Source of the DNA: Methanobacterium sp. UBA176
GTDB taxonomy: Archaea; Methanobacteriota; Methanobacteria; Methanobacteriales; Methanobacteriaceae
Direction of reading: 5' to 3'
Assembly (NCBI GenBank): GCA_002505765.1
Contig: DAVZ01000018.1
Coordinates: 1 to 53,421 of the forward strand
Length of the DNA stretch: 53,421 bases
Part shown: positions 35,779 to 43,612 of the stretch, piece by piece
How the letters are laid out: the number at the start of each line of letters is the position of its first letter
Numbering within the stretch: position 1 is the first letter of the stretch
Program-made: the position numbers and the translations under genes
The notes under the pieces: generated by a model
Told to the model about the DNA's origin: nothing
What the model saw: the letters and a program-made list of their open reading frames with translations, nothing else
Databases searched by the model: none

Positions 35779-36327
35779 TCATGCATCAAGCATCAATACT
35801 GAATGATCTATAAACCTTTCTATTGCTTGATCATGACTTACAGACTGGCGCCCTTGATTTTCATCGAAAATAAGGAAATATGTAAAGGCCAAAATTGTAA
35901 ATGCCAGTACCTGATAGTCTATTTTATCATTAGGAGAAAATTTCTTTATATGATCCCCCAGATGTTGTATAAATGCTTCTATTACAGTTTCAGATATCTT
36001 ACACCTTTCGTTTAGAAAAATTTTAACGTAGTCATAGTTATTTTTGATTAAATCCACAAGTTTGTCCATTAAAGATTCTAAAAAAGCTCTGGTGTTTTCA
36101 AACTCCTCATTAAGAAAAATTAAATCAAAGTCAGTTAAAATTTTTTCCTGATTTTGAACTAAAACCATGTTAAAGAGATTTTCTTTAGTTTTAAACTTTC
36201 TAAACAACGTCATCTCGCTTAATCCAGCTTCTTCAGCTATAAGTCTGGTTCTAGCCCCTGCATACCCATTTTCAGCAAATAGTTTTAAAGCTGCATCCAG
36301 TAATTTCTGTTCCGTCAAAGTTGTCAT
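35779..36327 (-). CDS. TetR family transcriptional regulator (paralogue B)
   Basis: A 182-residue regulator with the HTH AALKLFAENGYAGARTRLIAEEAGLSEMTLFRKFKTKENLFN. The recognition helix SEMTLFRKF is identical to paralogue C and nearly identical to paralogue A, so DNA targets may overlap. The C-terminal part is a helical ligand domain. The start at 36327 (ATG) follows AGGTGA; the GTG at 36333 overlaps it. A near-perfect 26-base palindrome lies 140 bases upstream. No adjacent target gene is visible. Confidence 0.88.
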   Translation of the reverse strand: MTTLTEQKLLDAALKLFAENGYAGARTRLIAEEAGLSEMTLFRKFKTKENLFNMVLVQNQEKILTDFDLIFLNEEFENTRAFLESLMDKLVDLIKNNYDYVKIFLNERCKISETVIEAFIQHLGDHIKKFSPNDKIDYQVLAFTILAFTYFLIFDENQGRQSVSHDQAIERFIDHSVLMLDA

Positions 36328-36467
36328 ATTCACCTATATTTTTGAAGCATTATTTAAGAGTATCCTCCCTTTATTTAAATAAGGTATAATGGTATTACAT
36401 CAAAAGAAAGAATATTACCAGCCATTATAGTACTAACTTATATACATCCTATATCTCAGTAAATTAG

Positions 36468-36493
36468 AAACTAATATTTAGTAATATTAGTTT
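36468..36493. promoter_or_regulatory. Perfect 11-4-11 inverted repeat, candidate TetR operator
   Basis: AAACTAATATT and AATATTAGTTT flank TAGT. The half-site ACTAAT also forms a 14-base palindrome at 37328-37341 upstream of the next TetR gene. The site lies in the 280-base gap between paralogues B and C and could control B. Confidence 0.6.
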
Positions 36494-36613
36494 TATAGCA
36501 GTAATGACAAAAAAAATAAGCAATAATTCATCGATAGCTTTTTCATGGTTTATGAATGATTTATCATCTTTTTTTATCCAATATAAGGAAATAAATAAAA
36601 AATAATCGGTAAA

Positions 36614-37165
36614 TTAATACGTCATTATAAAATCTTTATTATACTCTATAAATTTCCTGACAGCATTTTTATGATCAACAAATGTATATCCCATATTTTT
36701 ATCGAATATCAGTAGGTATACAAAGGATACGATATTAAAGGCGAATACTCTACTGTCTATTTTAATATTGGGGAATTTGATTTCCAAATACTGGCTTAAA
36801 TAATCTATAAATTCTTCAATAATACTTTCAGATACCCTACGTCTCTCATTAAAATATAAGCTGATGTACTGGAAATGGGTTTCAATTAATCTGTAAAAAT
36901 ATTCAATTAAAATTCTAAAAGACTCTACAGGGTCTGTTACTTTGTTTCCATTAAATATGGAATATATTTCTTCTAAAATCAATTCTTTCTTTTCGATTAA
37001 AACTGTATCGAATAGATTTTCCTTGGTTTTAAATTTTCTAAACAATGTCATTTCACTAAAACCTGCTTCATGTGCTATAAGCCTTGTTTTAGTTCCTACA
37101 TATCCTTCTTCCGCAAATAGTTTTAAAGCTGCGTCAACTAATTTTTCTTTAGTTTCGTCGGTCAT
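36614..37165 (-). CDS. TetR family transcriptional regulator (paralogue C)
   Basis: A 183-residue regulator with the HTH AALKLFAEEGYVGTKTRLIAHEAGFSEMTLFRKFKTKENLFD. The start at 37165 is preferred because GGAGG lies six bases ahead; the in-frame ATG at 37183 precedes this site. The ligand-binding half (VESFRILIEYFYRLIETHFQYISLYFNERRRVSESIIEEF) is alignable with paralogue B along its whole length, indicating tandem duplication. TATTAGTACTAATA lies about 165 bases upstream. Confidence 0.88.
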   Translation of the reverse strand: MTDETKEKLVDAALKLFAEEGYVGTKTRLIAHEAGFSEMTLFRKFKTKENLFDTVLIEKKELILEEIYSIFNGNKVTDPVESFRILIEYFYRLIETHFQYISLYFNERRRVSESIIEEFIDYLSQYLEIKFPNIKIDSRVFAFNIVSFVYLLIFDKNMGYTFVDHKNAVRKFIEYNKDFIMTY

Positions 37166-37327
37166 TTTAACCTCCCCCTCCATTATTTTTAATAATTTAA
37201 TTCGTTATTACTGAAGTATATTAATTAAGTATTTAAAGTTATGGGTTACTTACGGTATGAAAAACGATATTAGTGATTGAAAAGATTAAATAAGTGATAG
37301 CACTAACTAAAAATAAAAATAAGATGT

Positions 37328-37341
37328 TATTAGTACTAATA
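37328..37341. promoter_or_regulatory. Palindrome TATTAGTACTAATA, candidate TetR operator
   Basis: A perfect 14-base palindrome in the 37166-37588 gap upstream of TetR paralogue C. It shares the ATTAGT/ACTAAT half-site with 36468-36493. The rest of this gap is very AT-rich and shows no gene. Confidence 0.45.
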
Positions 37342-37588
37342 TACAGAAAAATAATTTATTTACATTATATATACATATTAAAAACGTTTAAAACATCTTA
37401 AATATATAATAAAGTGTTAATAAATGTATAAAATATTTTTAGAAATATCTAAATTTTATTTACAAGAATATAAGAATATAGAAACAAAAAATTAATAATC
37501 AAAAGTTATTACTTAAAAAAGTTTGAATTTTTTTTCAAATGACTTTGAAAGATCCTGATTAAAAAATGCTAAAGAACAATAAAACATT

Positions 37589-38494
37589 TTAATCCTTTAA
37601 AAGCCTGTAAAGAATTGCTTTTTGAGCATGTAATCTATTTTCTGCCTGGTTCCAGATCACAGATTGATCAGAATTAATTACTTCTTCAGTAATCTCCTGG
37701 CCCCTTACTGCAGGCAGGCAATGCATAACAATGGCATTTGGATCTGCAAGTGTTAATGCCTCTCTGTTAACCTGATAATCTTTAAGATCACTAATTCGTT
37801 TAGATGCTTCGGCTTCATCACCCATACTCACCCATACATCTGTATAAATAACGTCAGTATCTTTAAGCCCTTCTTCAATGTTATCAGTAATTTTTAACTT
37901 TGAGCCTGTCTTTTCTGCATATTCCTCTGCTTTTTTAACTATTTCAAAATCTGGTTTGTATTGAGGGGGACACACAACGTTCATATCCATGCCTGTAAAT
38001 GCCGATGCAAATAAAAGGGAATTACAAACGTTATTACCATCCCCAATAAATGATAAAGTCACATTAAAACTTCCTTTGCTTTCATAGATTGTTAAAAGGT
38101 CTGCTAATGCCTGGCATGGATGTTCTTTATTTGTAAGTCCATTTATTACCGGTATGCTTGAATTAAGTGAAAATTCTAAAACATCTTCGTGTTCTATGGC
38201 CCTTATCATTACTCCATCAACGTATCTGCTCATTGTTCTTGCAGTATCTTCTATTATCTCGCCCCGGCCAAGCTGAAGGTCATCACTCGATAAGTATAAA
38301 GCATTTCCACCCAGTTGGTACATTCCCACTTCAAATGAAACCCTTGTTCTTGTAGATGCCTTTTCAAAAATCATGGCCAGTGATTTTTTAGCCAATGGCT
38401 CTCCAGGGATCGCTCTCATTTTAAATTTCCCTGCAAGATCCAGTATTTCATCCACTTCTTCCCTGGCATCTTCCATCGATAATAGGTGTTTCAT
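37589..38494 (-). CDS. argF: Ornithine carbamoyltransferase
   Basis: This enzyme converts ornithine plus carbamoyl phosphate to citrulline in arginine synthesis. The 301-residue protein has the carbamoyl phosphate loop STRTR (47-51), HPCQALADLLT, the ornithine-binding DVWVSMGDEAE, and HCLPAVRGQEI. The start at 38494 (MKHLLSMEDA) follows GGAG with the usual spacing and fits the family length; an upstream in-frame start at 38533 is rejected. A coiled-coil gene and purD lie upstream on the same strand. Confidence 0.96.
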   Translation of the reverse strand: MKHLLSMEDAREEVDEILDLAGKFKMRAIPGEPLAKKSLAMIFEKASTRTRVSFEVGMYQLGGNALYLSSDDLQLGRGEIIEDTARTMSRYVDGVMIRAIEHEDVLEFSLNSSIPVINGLTNKEHPCQALADLLTIYESKGSFNVTLSFIGDGNNVCNSLLFASAFTGMDMNVVCPPQYKPDFEIVKKAEEYAEKTGSKLKITDNIEEGLKDTDVIYTDVWVSMGDEAEASKRISDLKDYQVNREALTLADPNAIVMHCLPAVRGQEITEEVINSDQSVIWNQAENRLHAQKAILYRLLKD

Positions 38495-38591
38495 TAATTT
38501 CACTCCAAAATTTTCATTTATTTCCAGATTCATTGAAAAAAATGTTTATTTAAGTTCTACTATATTTATCTTTCTATAAATTCCAGAAAGA

Positions 38592-39089
38592 TTATTTGAT
38601 GTTAGATTCTATCTCAATTAGCCTTTTGAGATGCCTAATTTCCCGCTCTATTTCTACTAATCTATTCTGCTTATCTTCATCGGATTCAGCAGCACTGGGT
38701 CCTTGTTGAAGTTTTTCATATTTCAAATTCAGTAAAACAATATATTTTGTAAGTCCAACATTGATTTCTCTATTTTTTTCCTGTTTAAGCTTCAACAAAC
38801 TGATTTCGCTACGTGATAAGTTTTCATTTAATTTTTCAAGAATTTTTTGACCTTCTTTAATTTTCTTTTCTGTGTCTTCAATTTCATCCACTATTTTCTC
38901 ATTTTCAGGATGTTTGGAAGCTTTATTTTGAAGCTGAACAAGTCTGTTTATCATCTCCTGGACACATTTTTTTATGATAAGCCTTCGACTTTCATATTTA
39001 TGTATCTCAAGCTCAGTATTAACTATTTTTTTATCCATATTCAATATTTTTGCTTTATTTTCTAATTTAAGGATATAATCATCAGGCAT
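38592..39089 (-). CDS. Hypothetical coiled-coil protein
   Basis: A 165-residue, highly charged, almost wholly helical protein with heptad-like leucine spacing throughout (DTEKKIKEGQKILEKLNENLSRSEISLLKLKQEK). No signal peptide, membrane segment or known domain is visible. GGAG lies five bases before the ATG. It starts 20 bases after purD, so it is probably co-transcribed with it, and argF lies 97 bases further on. A structural or scaffolding role is possible but unproven. Confidence 0.7.
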   Translation of the reverse strand: MPDDYILKLENKAKILNMDKKIVNTELEIHKYESRRLIIKKCVQEMINRLVQLQNKASKHPENEKIVDEIEDTEKKIKEGQKILEKLNENLSRSEISLLKLKQEKNREINVGLTKYIVLLNLKYEKLQQGPSAAESDEDKQNRLVEIEREIRHLKRLIEIESNIK

Positions 39090-39109
39090 AATTACTCCAA
39101 AAAAAATAA

Positions 39110-40420
39110 CTATTTTTTAAGGTCTTCCACGTGTTTAACCCTTTTTTGTATAAGATCTGCTGTTCCAACATCTCTTCTGTGATATATATCTCCTTTAACA
39201 TATTTTGTAGCATTTTCACATAGTTTTTCTGCTTCATCTATTGTTTCACCCACTGAAACAAGTCCTAAAGCTCTTGAAGATGAGGAGTATATTTTTCCAT
39301 CTTTTTCATTTACTGCTGCATAGTAAACCTGAGCTCCTGCCTCATTGATCCTTTTTTCATCCACATCTATCACCTGATTTGGAACTGCATTTCCAGGATA
39401 GCCATTGGGTACTATATATTTACAAACTGTGGCTTTATCTCTAAATTCAGCACCTTTAAGGTTTCCATCAACGATTCCCTCACAAATATCCACAAAATTA
39501 GTTTTAAGCAGTTCTAAAACATTCATTGCCTCTGGATCACCGAATCTTGCGTTGTATTCAATTAGTTTTGGTCCATCAGCCCCCAGCATGAACTGTCCAT
39601 ATAAAAATCCTCTGTAGGGCCCCACTTCCATATTAATAGCCTTTACTGTATCTTCCATTATTTTAACAGATTGATCATAACTTTCCTTATCCAAAAATGG
39701 CAGCAATCCATTTTTATCAGAATAAGATCCCATTCCTCCGGTTATTGGTCCTTTATCATCATCAAATGCATATGGATGGTCCTGAACTGCAGGCATTGGA
39801 ACGATGTTTTTACCATCTACAAAGGCCTGAACTGTAAATTCTTCACCTAAAGCCCTTTCTTCAATAACAACACTTGCATATCCGCTCATTTTTGTGTCAA
39901 TTATTTCTTTTGAATACTTTTTAGCTTCTTCAACGTCTTTTAGTTGTTCTCCCATTATTTTAACGCCTTTTCCTCCAGTTAAACCAACAGGTTTAATTAC
40001 CACATCTTTACCAAAATCATCGATAAAATCACTGATATCATCGTAGTTATCAAACACCTTATAAACAAGAGAACCATCTATTTTATAATTTTCAAAGAGA
40101 TTTCTCATGAAAACTTTATCTGTTTCTATTTTCGCAGCTTCCATGGTCGGCCCAACACACCCAACACCAATCTTTTCAAGTGCATCTACAATACCCTTTT
40201 CAAGGGGTGCCTCTGGCCCAATTACAGCTATATCAATTTTATTTTCTTCTGCAAACTTTTTAACCCCTTCAAGATCATTTTCACTTCCAATTTGATATTT
40301 AGATATTCGAGCAATTCCAGGATTTTTATTGCTCATAATTGAATACAGTTCTGCATTTCCTCCAATCGCCTTACAGATGGCATGTTCCCTTGCTCCTGTT
40401 CCCACTACAAGAATTCTCAT
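39110..40420 (-). CDS. purD: Phosphoribosylamine-glycine ligase (GARS)
   Basis: The second step of purine synthesis. The 436-residue ATP-grasp enzyme starts MRILVVGTGAREHAICKAI and has IGPEAPLEKGIVDAL, KPVGLTGGKGVKIM, ITGGMGSY, LIEYNARFGDPEA and SSSRALGLVSVG. GAGGAG lies eight bases before the ATG. Its first 16 coding-region bases are repeated at 43421-43436, next to a second, well-spaced ribosome site and GTG. This suggests that a mobile element inserted here and supplied a new start region. Confidence 0.95.
   Translation of the reverse strand: MRILVVGTGAREHAICKAIGGNAELYSIMSNKNPGIARISKYQIGSENDLEGVKKFAEENKIDIAVIGPEAPLEKGIVDALEKIGVGCVGPTMEAAKIETDKVFMRNLFENYKIDGSLVYKVFDNYDDISDFIDDFGKDVVIKPVGLTGGKGVKIMGEQLKDVEEAKKYSKEIIDTKMSGYASVVIEERALGEEFTVQAFVDGKNIVPMPAVQDHPYAFDDDKGPITGGMGSYSDKNGLLPFLDKESYDQSVKIMEDTVKAINMEVGPYRGFLYGQFMLGADGPKLIEYNARFGDPEAMNVLELLKTNFVDICEGIVDGNLKGAEFRDKATVCKYIVPNGYPGNAVPNQVIDVDEKRINEAGAQVYYAAVNEKDGKIYSSSSRALGLVSVGETIDEAEKLCENATKYVKGDIYHRRDVGTADLIQKRVKHVEDLKK
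40404..40419. repeat. Left direct repeat (att-like) within the purD 5' end
   Basis: ACTACAAGAATTCTCA, the complement of purD codons 1-6. It is identical to 43421-43436. The two copies bracket the integrase fragment and the PIN-GNAT/ASCH genes, as attL and attR would. Confidence 0.65.
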
Positions 40421-40880
40421 AGAATAATCTCCTCTTTTTACTTATTTTTTATACAAATTTTTGTAACTTTAATTCAAATTTTCTATAAAATATCGTATAT
40501 AGATTAAACAATTTAATTATTTTTTTACTTTTCACTTGCTCTTACTCAAACCGTTTTATCAATTACAATTTATCAATTATAATAATATTCATATTTGGTT
40601 GATTAAGTTTAGGAAATATGCTAAAGGTCATGAAGAGTTAACGGGATGGGTTGAGGAAGAAAATTAAAAGCATTACAATCTGTTAGATGAACAAAGTAAT
40701 CATATAGCTTCCCCTGAAAAGTCCCAAAATAATGAATCAATGATTAAATATAAACCCATCGAATAGAAAGATTTAATCAATAATATGAAGGAACCCATAT
40801 AAATCTAAAAGGAAAACTATTTATTGGTATTTTTTTTAATTATGGATAAGACGTAGATAATAGGGGTGTTAGGTGATAAA

Positions 40881-42371
40881 ATGCGTATCCTTATTGATAC
40901 AAATATATTTATTTACCGTGAAAATCACAAAATCATTTTAGAAAATTTGCAAAAGCTTCTTGGGATTTTAAATGAATCTGGAGAAAAAATAATTATACAT
41001 CCCGCATCTATTAGCGAATTAAGAAGAGATAAAGACGAAAAAAGGAAAGAAATCATTCTTTCAAAGATTCAAACTTATCCCTTATTAAAATCACCGCCAG
41101 ACCCTTATAATGATTATGATTTCTTAAATATTGTAAAAAAACCCAAGAACGAGCATGATTATGTAGATAATTTAATTCTTTATTCAATTTATAGAAATGC
41201 TGTAGGTTTCCTTCTCACAGAAGATAAAGATATTCATAAAAAAGCTTTTAATTTGGAAATTAGTGATAGGGTGCTATCTATCAATGATGCACTTAAAATT
41301 TTCGTTTATAGACGAAATCCTTCTCATCCTCCCTCCATTAAGGAAAAAAAAGCATATAATTTAGATATCGATGATAAAATTTTTGATTCTCTTAAAGAGG
41401 AGTATGAGGAATTTGAAGAATGGTTTAAAAAAATTTCAAGAGAAGGGCGTGATTGTTTAGTTTATTATGAACCAGATGGATCGATAGGAGCTATTTTAAT
41501 TTATAAAATTGAAAATGAGCCTATTGATGTGGGGAAAGTTTTACCAGCAAAGAATAGATTAAAGATCGCAACTCTTAAGGTTTCAAGTGTTGGAAATAAA
41601 ATTGGGGAGTTATTTATAAAAATTTCCGTCGAATATGCCGTATTAAATGGACTTGAGGAAATATATTTAACTCATTTTTCTCAATCATCTGATTATCTGG
41701 TTGATTTGATAGAAGAATATGGATTTTTGAATGTTGGACAAAATAGCAGGGAAGAGGATGTTTTTGTTAAAGAACTTTTCCCCAGTGTAAATGAACTTCA
41801 GGATGCCAGTCCAGTAAAAATTTCTAAATACTTTTATCCAAATTTTTATGATGGAGAAAAAATAAATAAATATATAGTGCCTATAATTCCAAAATATCAT
41901 GATAGGCTATTTATAGACAGAGAACGACAAATAAGCTTATCAGAGTTTCTTGGAGAATTAATTATCGAAGGAAATACAATTAAAAAAGCATATATTAGCC
42001 ATTCCAATATTAAAAGGATTTCTCCTGGAGATATTTTAATTTTCTACCGGTCCCATATTAATCAGGAAATTACGTGTTTGGGCGTGGTTGAAAAAACGTT
42101 TACAGATCTAAATAATTCAAATAAAATTCTTGAACATGTTGGTAAAAGGAGTGTATACTCTAAAGATGAAATTGACGAATTTGCTAAAAAAACTACGCTT
42201 GTAATATTATTTACTCTTAGTACCTATTTACCATCCCCATTAAGCATTAAAAAATTGAAAGAGTTCAAGATTCTAAAAGCAGCCCCTCAATCTATACAAC
42301 AGATTAAACATGAGAAATATCTTACATTGAAAAGGGAAAGTGAAATAGATGAACGTTTTACTGTCAATTAA
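40881..42371 (+). CDS. PIN nuclease - GNAT acetyltransferase - PUA-like (EVE/ASCH-like) fusion protein
   Basis: A 496-residue protein with three apparent domains. A PIN domain (1 to about 140) keeps all acidic residues: D6 (ILIDTNIF), E46 (ASISEL), D96 (YVDNLIL) and D115/D117 (TEDKD). A GNAT-like part (about 160-300) has the beta4-alpha3 pattern IATLKVSSVGNKIGELFIKISVEYA. A C-terminal PUA-like part (about 350-490; KAYISHSNIKRISPGDILIFYRS, CLGVVEKTF) recalls EVE/ASCH folds. The set suggests an RNA-targeting enzyme. The start at 40881 follows GGTGA, in preference to the GTG at 40866. The gene overlaps the ASCH gene by 23 bases. The role is unknown; a toxin or defence function is inferred. Confidence 0.75.
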   Translation: MRILIDTNIFIYRENHKIILENLQKLLGILNESGEKIIIHPASISELRRDKDEKRKEIILSKIQTYPLLKSPPDPYNDYDFLNIVKKPKNEHDYVDNLILYSIYRNAVGFLLTEDKDIHKKAFNLEISDRVLSINDALKIFVYRRNPSHPPSIKEKKAYNLDIDDKIFDSLKEEYEEFEEWFKKISREGRDCLVYYEPDGSIGAILIYKIENEPIDVGKVLPAKNRLKIATLKVSSVGNKIGELFIKISVEYAVLNGLEEIYLTHFSQSSDYLVDLIEEYGFLNVGQNSREEDVFVKELFPSVNELQDASPVKISKYFYPNFYDGEKINKYIVPIIPKYHDRLFIDRERQISLSEFLGELIIEGNTIKKAYISHSNIKRISPGDILIFYRSHINQEITCLGVVEKTFTDLNNSNKILEHVGKRSVYSKDEIDEFAKKTTLVILFTLSTYLPSPLSIKKLKEFKILKAAPQSIQQIKHEKYLTLKRESEIDERFTVN

Positions 42372-42774
42372 GCCAAAATATGTTGAGGAAATCAAAAAAG
42401 GAAATAAGAAATATGAATTCAGAAAAAAAGGATTTAGTAAAAAATCCATTAATGAAGCTTATATATACTCAACATCTCCTGTAAAAAAGATTATAGGATT
42501 CTTTAAAATTAAAAATATAATAGAAGATCATCCAAAGAATCTCTGGGAAAATTATAAAGATTTTTCTGGCATATCAGAAGATGAATTCTTTAAATATTTT
42601 GAAAATAGAGAAGTTGGTTTTGCAATCGAAATAAACAAATTTAAAATGTTTGATGATCCAATTGATCCAGTACACATAATCCCTAATTTCGTGGCTCCCC
42701 AATCTTTCCGGTATATTGATGTAAATGGATTAAATAACAAGAGTTTCGTTACATTAGATCAAATAACTAAATAG
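42349..42774 (+). CDS. ASCH domain protein (PUA-like fold)
   Basis: A 141-residue single-domain protein with the ASCH hallmarks near the start: LLSIKPKYVEEIKKGNKKYEFRKKGF, then the VKKIIGFFKIKNII strand pair. ASCH domains bind RNA or modified nucleotides (family knowledge). It overlaps the fusion gene by 23 bases, so production is coupled and the two likely act together, perhaps as nuclease plus reader or antidote (inference). A GGGAAAGTGA-like site precedes the ATG. Confidence 0.82.
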   Translation: MNVLLSIKPKYVEEIKKGNKKYEFRKKGFSKKSINEAYIYSTSPVKKIIGFFKIKNIIEDHPKNLWENYKDFSGISEDEFFKYFENREVGFAIEINKFKMFDDPIDPVHIIPNFVAPQSFRYIDVNGLNNKSFVTLDQITK

Positions 42775-42821
42775 TGATCCTTACATAATTGTAAAATTAT
42801 TTACTTACGTATTTCAGTGTA

Positions 42822-43028
42822 CTAAGATTCAGATAGTGTTTCTAATGCATATACATCTTTATTGATTAAAACAATTGCTGCAGTTGCTATCCTAAATGTT
42901 TCTGATTGATCAATTATTTTTTTAATTTCCTTCCTTAGTAGCCCATAAATTATTTTTTGAGAGCCTAGATCATCTATTTTATTTTTGAAGAAATTCCTCC
43001 GAATCCTTTGAAGTGTTATAGCAGCCAT
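42822..43028 (-). CDS. Small protein, possible histone fold
   Basis: A 68-codon frame. The predicted layout is a short helix (LQRIRRNFFKN), a loop, a long helix (SQKIIYGLLRKEIKKIIDQSETFRIAT), and a strand-helix (IVLINKDVYALETL). It lines up with archaeal histones, with similar helix spacing and a basic first helix followed by DD. Identity is low and no ribosome site is seen, so this is tentative. It lies 28 bases after the integrase fragment on the same strand, within the putative element. Confidence 0.4.
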   Translation of the reverse strand: MAAITLQRIRRNFFKNKIDDLGSQKIIYGLLRKEIKKIIDQSETFRIATAAIVLINKDVYALETLSES

Positions 43029-43034
43029 ATAAAT

Positions 43035-43075
43035 TTTAAGCCCTTATATATCTTAATCAAATCTTTAAGCCCTTA
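43035..43075. repeat. 12-bp direct repeat at the end of the integrase fragment
   Basis: TTTAAGCCCTTA occurs at 43035-43046 and 43064-43075. The second copy covers the last codons of the integrase fragment. It may mark a deletion or rearrangement junction that removed the catalytic domain. Confidence 0.5.
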
Positions 43076-43371
43076 GGATGTTCAATATCATAAACAGGCA
43101 CAAATCCATATTCTGTTTTAATCATTTCTGGTTTTGACCACCACTTTTTAATATGATCTTTATCCTTAGCGTTAAGATTTAGACCTGCTAAATAAGTGGA
43201 AAGAGTTTCTTCAGCTTCTTCTATTAATTCAGTTGGTGTTTTTCCTATTAAATTGCAGAAAGTAGTTAATCTCTTAGCATAGTGCTTTATAGTTGATTCT
43301 CTTAGATCTCTGGAATCTATAAAATCAATAAAATGAGTATCTTTTTTAATGGTCTGGATATCAATCTTCAT
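43057..43371 (-). CDS. Tyrosine recombinase (integrase) N-terminal fragment
   Basis: A 104-residue protein whose first 60 residues (FIDFIDSRDLRESTIKHYAKRLTTFCNLIGKTPTELIEEAEE) are the SAM-like core-binding domain of archaeal tyrosine integrases. The catalytic R...HxxR...Y domain is missing, so it is truncated and inactive alone. It could be the N-terminal half of a gene split by integration. It lies 50 bases from the right 16-base repeat. No ribosome site is visible. Confidence 0.72.
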   Translation of the reverse strand: MKIDIQTIKKDTHFIDFIDSRDLRESTIKHYAKRLTTFCNLIGKTPTELIEEAEETLSTYLAGLNLNAKDKDHIKKWWSKPEMIKTEYGFVPVYDIEHPKGLKI

Positions 43372-43420
43372 ATACGATAATTAACGGATTTAATATAAAA
43401 GAATAGTTTTTTCTTGTACT

Positions 43421-43448
43421 ACTACAAGAATTCTCACATAAACCCTCC
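43421..43448 (-). repeat. Right direct repeat with displaced purD start region
   Basis: The second copy of the 16-base purD start sequence is 43421-43436. On the minus strand GGAGG (43444-43448), six bases, and GTG (43435-43437) precede codons for RILVV; the frame then runs into unrelated sequence and stops after 15 codons. This is what the original purD start would look like after an insertion. Confidence 0.6.
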
Positions 43449-43530
43449 TATGAAATTAAATACAATGTAGTTAATTTTCCAATTATTGTTTTTTATCTTA
43501 ACTATATATCTTAAGTTAGCCAACATAGGA

Positions 43531-43551
43531 TAGAGTACTATTTATACTCTA
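43531..43551. promoter_or_regulatory. Inverted repeat over the ilvB TATA box
   Basis: TAGAGTA and TACTCTA flank CTATTTA, so the likely TATA element (TATTTATAC) lies within the palindrome. A protein bound here would block the promoter. Confidence 0.5.
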
Positions 43552-43570
43552 AAGAAAATAAATGTTCATA

Positions 43571-43585
43571 GTCTAAATTTTAGAC
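43571..43585. promoter_or_regulatory. Palindrome at the likely ilvB transcription start
   Basis: GTCTAAATTTTAGAC, seven-base arms around one base, about 28 bases downstream of the putative TATA element and 27 bases before the ilvB ATG. A candidate operator. Confidence 0.45.
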
Positions 43586-43612
43586 ATGAAATAATTTAAT
43601 CAAGGTGTTTTT

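Larger units (their letters stand above)
40404..43436. mobile_element. Putative integrative element in the purD 5' end
   Basis: A 3.0-kb segment bounded by 16-base direct repeats. It contains a PIN-GNAT-PUA-like gene, an ASCH gene, a possible histone-fold gene and an integrase N-terminal fragment at the right end. The displaced right copy keeps GGAGG, six bases, then GTG and MRILVV, which looks like the original purD start. Genes inside are AT-rich compared with purD. The stretch 40421-40880 has only a broken frame (about 40604-40770, KYAKGHEELTGWVEEEN-stop-KHYNLLDEQ) that I cannot identify. Confidence 0.62.
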
